DNA from: Schizochytrium sp. TIO01
Taxonomy: Eukaryota; Sar; Bigyra; Thraustochytrida; Thraustochytriidae
Direction: 5' to 3'
Assembly (NCBI GenBank): GCA_004764695.1
Contig: SMSO01000007.1
Coordinates: 956,001-1,020,000, forward strand
Length of the DNA: 64,000 bases
Both the position numbers and the translations under genes were made by a program. Below, one piece after another: positions 60,239-64,000 of the stretch. Positions within the stretch are counted from its first letter, which is position 1. Every line of letters begins with the position of its first letter. The notes below the pieces were generated by a model. That model saw nothing but the letters and a program-made list of their open reading frames with translations. It had not been told where the DNA came from and did not search any database.

Positions 60239-62275
60239 TTAGTTGGCTAAATTTGTTGCAGAAGCATCGTAGATAGGAAGGAATGTATTGAACGCAGCAC
60301 TAGCAAAAACACCTGGATCATTGAAACGCCGGTTGCGGTTAAGTCCAGAAATTGTCTTCATATCTTCTTCAGAAAGCTCAAAGTTAAATGCCTCTAGATT
60401 TGATTTGATGTGGTCAACATTAGAGGACTTGAAAACGGGGCTAGTTCCTCTCTGCAGCGCCCAACGGAGAACAACCTGGTGAGGAGTCTTGCTATACTTT
60501 TCTGCGATTGCCTTGATCTGATTCGACTGGAGTACACTGTCGTCAGCCGAGGCCATCCCGATCTCAACGTAGCTGGCATGGCCCAGAGGAGAAAAGGCTA
60601 CAACCTTGAGTCCCTGGGACTTTGCGTACCTAACAAGGTGGTCTTGAGTGTTCAGCGGGTGTAGCTCTACCTGAAGAACAGCAGGAGGAAACTTGGCATA
60701 AAACATCATGTCACGCAGGAGCTGGACATTGAAGTTGCAAACACCAATAGCCCGCGCACGGCCCTTCACGACTTCAGCCTCCATATAGCGCCAGGTGCGC
60801 TCCATGGGAATTCTAGCAAGTTCCACACGGGGATTCTCCGCCTCGGGATCGAAAAACCACTCTGGTGGATAGCGCTTCTCAAAAGGAACAAACTTTTGCG
60901 GAATAGGGAAATGGATCATGTATAAGTCCACATAGTCAAGACGAAAGTCATTCAATGTCTTTGAAAGTGCGTCAGGAACTTTATCACCGTGGTATGTATT
61001 CCATAGCTTTGAAACAACGAACAGGTCCTCACGCCGCACAAGCCCTTGCTCAATAGCTTGATGGATGCCATCTCCAACTTCCTTTTCGTTTCCATAATCA
61101 CATGCGCAGTCCAAGTGACGGACTCCAGCTTTAATTGCTTCGAGAACCACCGAGGCAGTGACAGACGTCGGCACCTTCCATAGACCTAGCCCAAGGCGTG
61201 GCATAAATGCACCATTATAAAGGCGGTCAAGGACCGGTGTGCCTATAGCCTTTGATTCCAGATTCTTGGAACTCATAAAAGTACCAGACAGAGGCACACG
61301 AGCGACAGAAGCTAGAACACGACGAGCGGAGTTGTAAGTATTGCGTGAGTGCATTGTCACACGGTTGTCCACAATGATTGCGTCACCAACTTGCCATGGC
61401 ACGCACACTCGCTCACGCTCCATAAAATCCGCAACTGCGTCCAAAGCCTTCGTGTTCATAGGTGAACCATCGCCAAACATGACAGCCTTGGTAGGGTCAT
61501 TGCGTGAATCAACCCAGCCTTTGTACGCGGCAACAATTGAATTGAAGAATACCTTGTGTTCAGTACCGGGCTCCCCACGGACGCCCGGAACAATGTTTGT
61601 AATGTTCTTTAGATCTCCATTTTCAAGCCACTCCCATTCATGGCCCATCTCACGCATTTTATTCTCAGCTTCCTCTTTGCTGTTTACAAGGAAAGTGTTT
61701 TTCCAAGAACGACCAATTGCGGATGACTCGTCGTCTTCTTGGGGCATAATACGCATATAGCGTACACCCAGTTCTTCAATTTTGCAAGCAACCTCAGGGA
61801 ATGACGACTCAAGAAACTCCCATACTTTTCGAGAGAGAATGAGAGGGGTCTCGCCACCACTCTCGGGTGCAATCTCGCAATAAAACATAACATAGTCTGG
61901 GGGGTTGCTGACCTGGGCCATTTCATGGTGGAAAGGAATCGGCTCGCTCGGCGGAGATTCGTTCGCAGTGAAAACGTAATCGCCTACAACATTACGGCGC
62001 ACTGCTGCACCACCAATGTATGGCATATTTTCTAAGCCAAGCCCTTGAACGGCCTCACCAAAATCTTCTGGTGAGTTCAGAGAGAAACCACGCAGTAGGA
62101 CCGCCCCGTGTTCTCTAGCAAGTTCAAGGATTGACTCACTATGTTCGCCAATCACAGACGCAGATGCAACATCTTGAGACTTTGGACCCAGAGTCAGCGG
62201 AAACACCTTTCCATCTACAACTTTTGCTGCATCATTTGCTAACTCCACGAAAGCGTCGTTGAGATTCAAGGCCAT
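60239..62275 (-). CDS. TauD/clavaminate-synthase-like dioxygenase fused to aldo-keto reductase
   Basis: A 678-aa single-exon gene. The frame stays open upstream to 62362 with no ATG; the ATG at 62275 sits in AAAAATGGCC and is taken as the start. Residues 1-~335 are a TauD-family Fe(II)/2-oxoglutarate dioxygenase of the plant clavaminate-synthase-like type (TANESPPSEPIPFHHEMAQV). The iron ligands should be His116, Glu118 and His309, and Arg318/319 the 2-oxoglutarate-binding arginine. Residues ~350-678 are an aldo-keto reductase closest to xylose reductases, with the catalytic tetrad Asp389, Tyr394, Lys423 and His455 complete (LDCACDYGNE, VVSKLWN, YMIHFP). Near its end, KSSNVDH (Lys616...His622) replaces the usual Arg of the NADP-phosphate pocket with His. 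One polypeptide thus combines an oxygenase with an NAD(P)H-dependent carbonyl reductase. Substrates are unknown; sequential action on one metabolite is inference. It converges with the DNAAF1 gene. No targeting signal is obvious from this start. Confidence 0.94.
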   Translation of the reverse strand: MALNLNDAFVELANDAAKVVDGKVFPLTLGPKSQDVASASVIGEHSESILELAREHGAVLLRGFSLNSPEDFGEAVQGLGLENMPYIGGAAVRRNVVGDYVFTANESPPSEPIPFHHEMAQVSNPPDYVMFYCEIAPESGGETPLILSRKVWEFLESSFPEVACKIEELGVRYMRIMPQEDDESSAIGRSWKNTFLVNSKEEAENKMREMGHEWEWLENGDLKNITNIVPGVRGEPGTEHKVFFNSIVAAYKGWVDSRNDPTKAVMFGDGSPMNTKALDAVADFMERERVCVPWQVGDAIIVDNRVTMHSRNTYNSARRVLASVARVPLSGTFMSSKNLESKAIGTPVLDRLYNGAFMPRLGLGLWKVPTSVTASVVLEAIKAGVRHLDCACDYGNEKEVGDGIHQAIEQGLVRREDLFVVSKLWNTYHGDKVPDALSKTLNDFRLDYVDLYMIHFPIPQKFVPFEKRYPPEWFFDPEAENPRVELARIPMERTWRYMEAEVVKGRARAIGVCNFNVQLLRDMMFYAKFPPAVLQVELHPLNTQDHLVRYAKSQGLKVVAFSPLGHASYVEIGMASADDSVLQSNQIKAIAEKYSKTPHQVVLRWALQRGTSPVFKSSNVDHIKSNLEAFNFELSEEDMKTISGLNRNRRFNDPGVFASAAFNTFLPIYDASATNLAN

Positions 62276-63322
62276 TTTTGCTTGCTTTGGAACCTTGGGT
62301 ATTTGTTCGTACAACTCGTTCACTTTCCACGGACCACTGAATGCTCGTCGTGTGCCACGCAAATGGACTAACTAGGAGCTCCCAACGCCTGACTGACCAG
62401 TCTTATGGACCTCTGACACTGTAAAACGCAAGATACACTAACAAGACCTCGGTTTGCGATCGATTCGGATCTGCTGTGGCTCAAGCAAGTGCCTCCTTGT
62501 ACCTACCTACCTAGTTAGAGAGATAACCTATCACACACAAAACCATCTCTACAGGTAACTACTTCTGTACGATGTGTAGTGCTCTAGGGGTTTGAGCCTA
62601 CCATCTTCGGCAAAGTTTAATGGGTATTGTGGAAGTGAGTGATCGTGCCAAGGTGCTTGAATGCAGCCACTAGTGAACATGCTTTGACGAAGGGAGGTAC
62701 CTACGTATGCTTAGATAGATACCTCTTCAAAGATAGTAAGGCAGTTCTTCTCATTTTCCAATATACCTACAAGCTAGCCATCAACTATGCATAACTATAG
62801 GAGCCCTCCTCATAGGAGACAGTCGACAAGTTGCTCTAAACTTTTTGGTAATAAGAAATACCAGTGTGCAATGATATCATTATTCGAGTTTTGGTCTTCG
62901 CAGCATCAGCGTGGCATGTAAACATATAGCTGCCACAAGCTCGGCTATGCATGTTTAAACCTTTTCATTAAATTCTGGCTCGTGAAACAAAATATCTTAT
63001 GATCACCATACTTTTGTACATTACATACATCGGAACGTTCCGGGAACACTTTACTTGTGCCGCGGGAGCAAAGTTTCATAGAAGATCTCTCCAGGTCTTG
63101 CCAATGAATCTGAATAGATTTTGCGGATTCTCCTACTTTATAATTTCTCTGATGGTTCTATGTTTAAATTTTGGGGGATTTCAAACCTACTGATATAGTT
63201 CCAGAAAGTTTTCGCATGACTCTTACAGACAAACATCCATAAACCCATACTTTTATGGCTGAGTGTGAAGCCAATTGCGTACTTGTTTCAATCATTACAA
63301 ACTCCCAAATGTCTCTCACTTG
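62276..63322. other. 5' flank of the fusion gene and spacer
   Basis: This holds the promoter and 5' untranslated region of the dioxygenase-reductase gene. The first 87 bp are open in the gene's frame but have no ATG. The rest is AT-rich, with no supported gene; a 64-codon plus frame at 62999-63193 is not recognisable. Confidence 0.55.
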
Positions 63323-63757
63323 TTAGCCATCAATATTTTGCATTCGCTGACCTTCTGGGCTGCTAACTCCTATTTCAACCAAATCTAGATTCTTCCTGTC
63401 CTTATTGAATTCCATATTTTGAGCCTGCTTAGACCAACAGTGGAAATTCTGTTTGATCCTTGAATTAGCCCTTAAGTCTCTACCCATAAGATAACCTTTA
63501 TATAATTGTTTGAGTAACTTCACACTCGTAGCGATAAATTTTCCCAATGGTAGCATCTCAGTGAAGAGATTTAAGTCAAACATATACCTTTCCGATGCAT
63601 GAAACAATGACAACAACCAGCACGAATAAATGAATACTATAATTATAATGCAAATAAACAAATTATACAGAGCAAACTGCCTTCCTTCTATGTTTTTATG
63701 CTTGCTGTTGTATTCTAAAGGATTTGTCCCATAACAATACTGCTCTACAGGTACTCC
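63323..63757 (-). pseudogene. PiggyBac-like transposase fragment, decayed
   Basis: The minus frame is open for 144 codons in very AT-rich DNA but has no ATG until 63583, so it is a fragment. The order of motifs recalls the second catalytic Asp region of PiggyBac-type (DDE_Tnp_1_7) transposases. A hydrophobic stretch leads to YMFDLNLFTEMLPL (from about 63586), comparable to the family's DNF-[FY]-TS-x-PL. Then comes KGYLMGRDLRANSR (63499-63458), comparable to KGY-x-x-x-GT-x-R-x-NR, then a Lys-rich part with NMEFNKDRKNLDLVEI. The first Asp region and C-terminal Cys-rich domain were not found. The expected Asn after Asp is altered and an eight-residue insertion is present, which fits decay. Assignment is by eye only. 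Confidence 0.4.
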
Positions 63758-64000
63758 TTATGGCCTCCTCCAGGTGAATAATTAGTACATTTAAAAGCTA
63801 CTAGTCCTTTGACATTCCTCATCGACTAATTTCAACAGTTGGATTGCTGTTGACTGCCTACATGGTGTATTTTGGTTTGATATGGACGTCTACAGCAAAG
63901 ATCGCGCACAGATTCAGTACTTCTTTGTTACCCAAACGTGTATCAGAGGACCACAGAACATAATACTAAGATGCTAATTTCAATTATCGAAAAGTTCTTT
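63758..64000. other. Right edge, possible upstream part of the transposase relic
   Basis: Minus-strand frames here are broken by several stops. Short protein-like pieces (VDVHIKPKYTM near 63890-63858) could be the decayed upstream part of the neighbouring fragment, or chance. Confidence 0.25.

Noticed and set aside
62276-62362. N-terminal extension of the fusion enzyme from a TTG
   Set aside because: A eukaryotic start at TTG is unlikely when an ATG in a strong context (AAAAATGGCC) follows 87 bp later.
1-64000. tRNA, 5S rRNA and CRISPR arrays
   Set aside because: T-arm-like strings (for example near 16590, 22950 and 47455) lack a pairing stem and a matching A box. No spaced direct-repeat array with unique spacers exists; the repeats are microsatellites.

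Overview
The window is nuclear eukaryotic DNA. It has four well-supported protein genes, all readable as single uninterrupted exons. They sit in long, mostly AT-rich spacers full of microsatellites (TAA, TTTA, AATG, AAAC, CAATT, TTTTA, CTTT), with decayed coding relics between them. No operons, tRNAs, rRNAs or CRISPR arrays were seen. A clear homologue of the axonemal-dynein assembly factor DNAAF1/ODA7 says the organism builds motile cilia. Intronless genes with G/C-ending codons in microsatellite-laden spacers would fit a zoosporic stramenopile such as a thraustochytrid. That placement is inference; a ciliated protist is as far as the sequence itself goes.

Layout. 1-12.7 kb: no convincing gene, several ambiguous open frames, an exact 29-bp tandem repeat. 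12.67-14.18 kb (-): a 501-aa six-helix membrane protein with an acidic, Gln-rich N-tail, YrhK-like. 14.2-49.2 kb: about 35 kb with no recognisable gene. It holds many microsatellites, a GC-rich stop-poor stretch at 22.5-23.3 kb, two AT-rich reading frames broken by stops (30.9-31.5 kb + and 34.95-35.8 kb -), and a possible small two-exon gene at 37.5-38.0 kb. 49.2-50.2 kb (+): a HAD-superfamily phosphatase. 50.2-58.7 kb: a relic-rich spacer with a 125-bp-period tandem duplication and a possible small-intron gene at 56.4-57.0 kb. 58.7-60.1 kb (+): DNAAF1 homologue. 60.2-62.3 kb (-): a two-domain enzyme joining a TauD/clavaminate-synthase-like Fe(II)/2-oxoglutarate dioxygenase to an aldo-keto reductase. 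63.3-63.8 kb (-): a decayed piece that resembles a PiggyBac-type transposase.

The genes do not form an obvious pathway. The closest pairing is the DNAAF1 gene and the dioxygenase-reductase gene, which converge with only 146 bp between their stop codons. The fusion enzyme is the most interesting finding: every catalytic residue I could check is present in both halves, so one polypeptide may oxidise and then reduce one metabolite or two linked ones. The stop-interrupted frames are reported with low confidence because GC-rich spacer DNA here looks protein-like in several frames at once.
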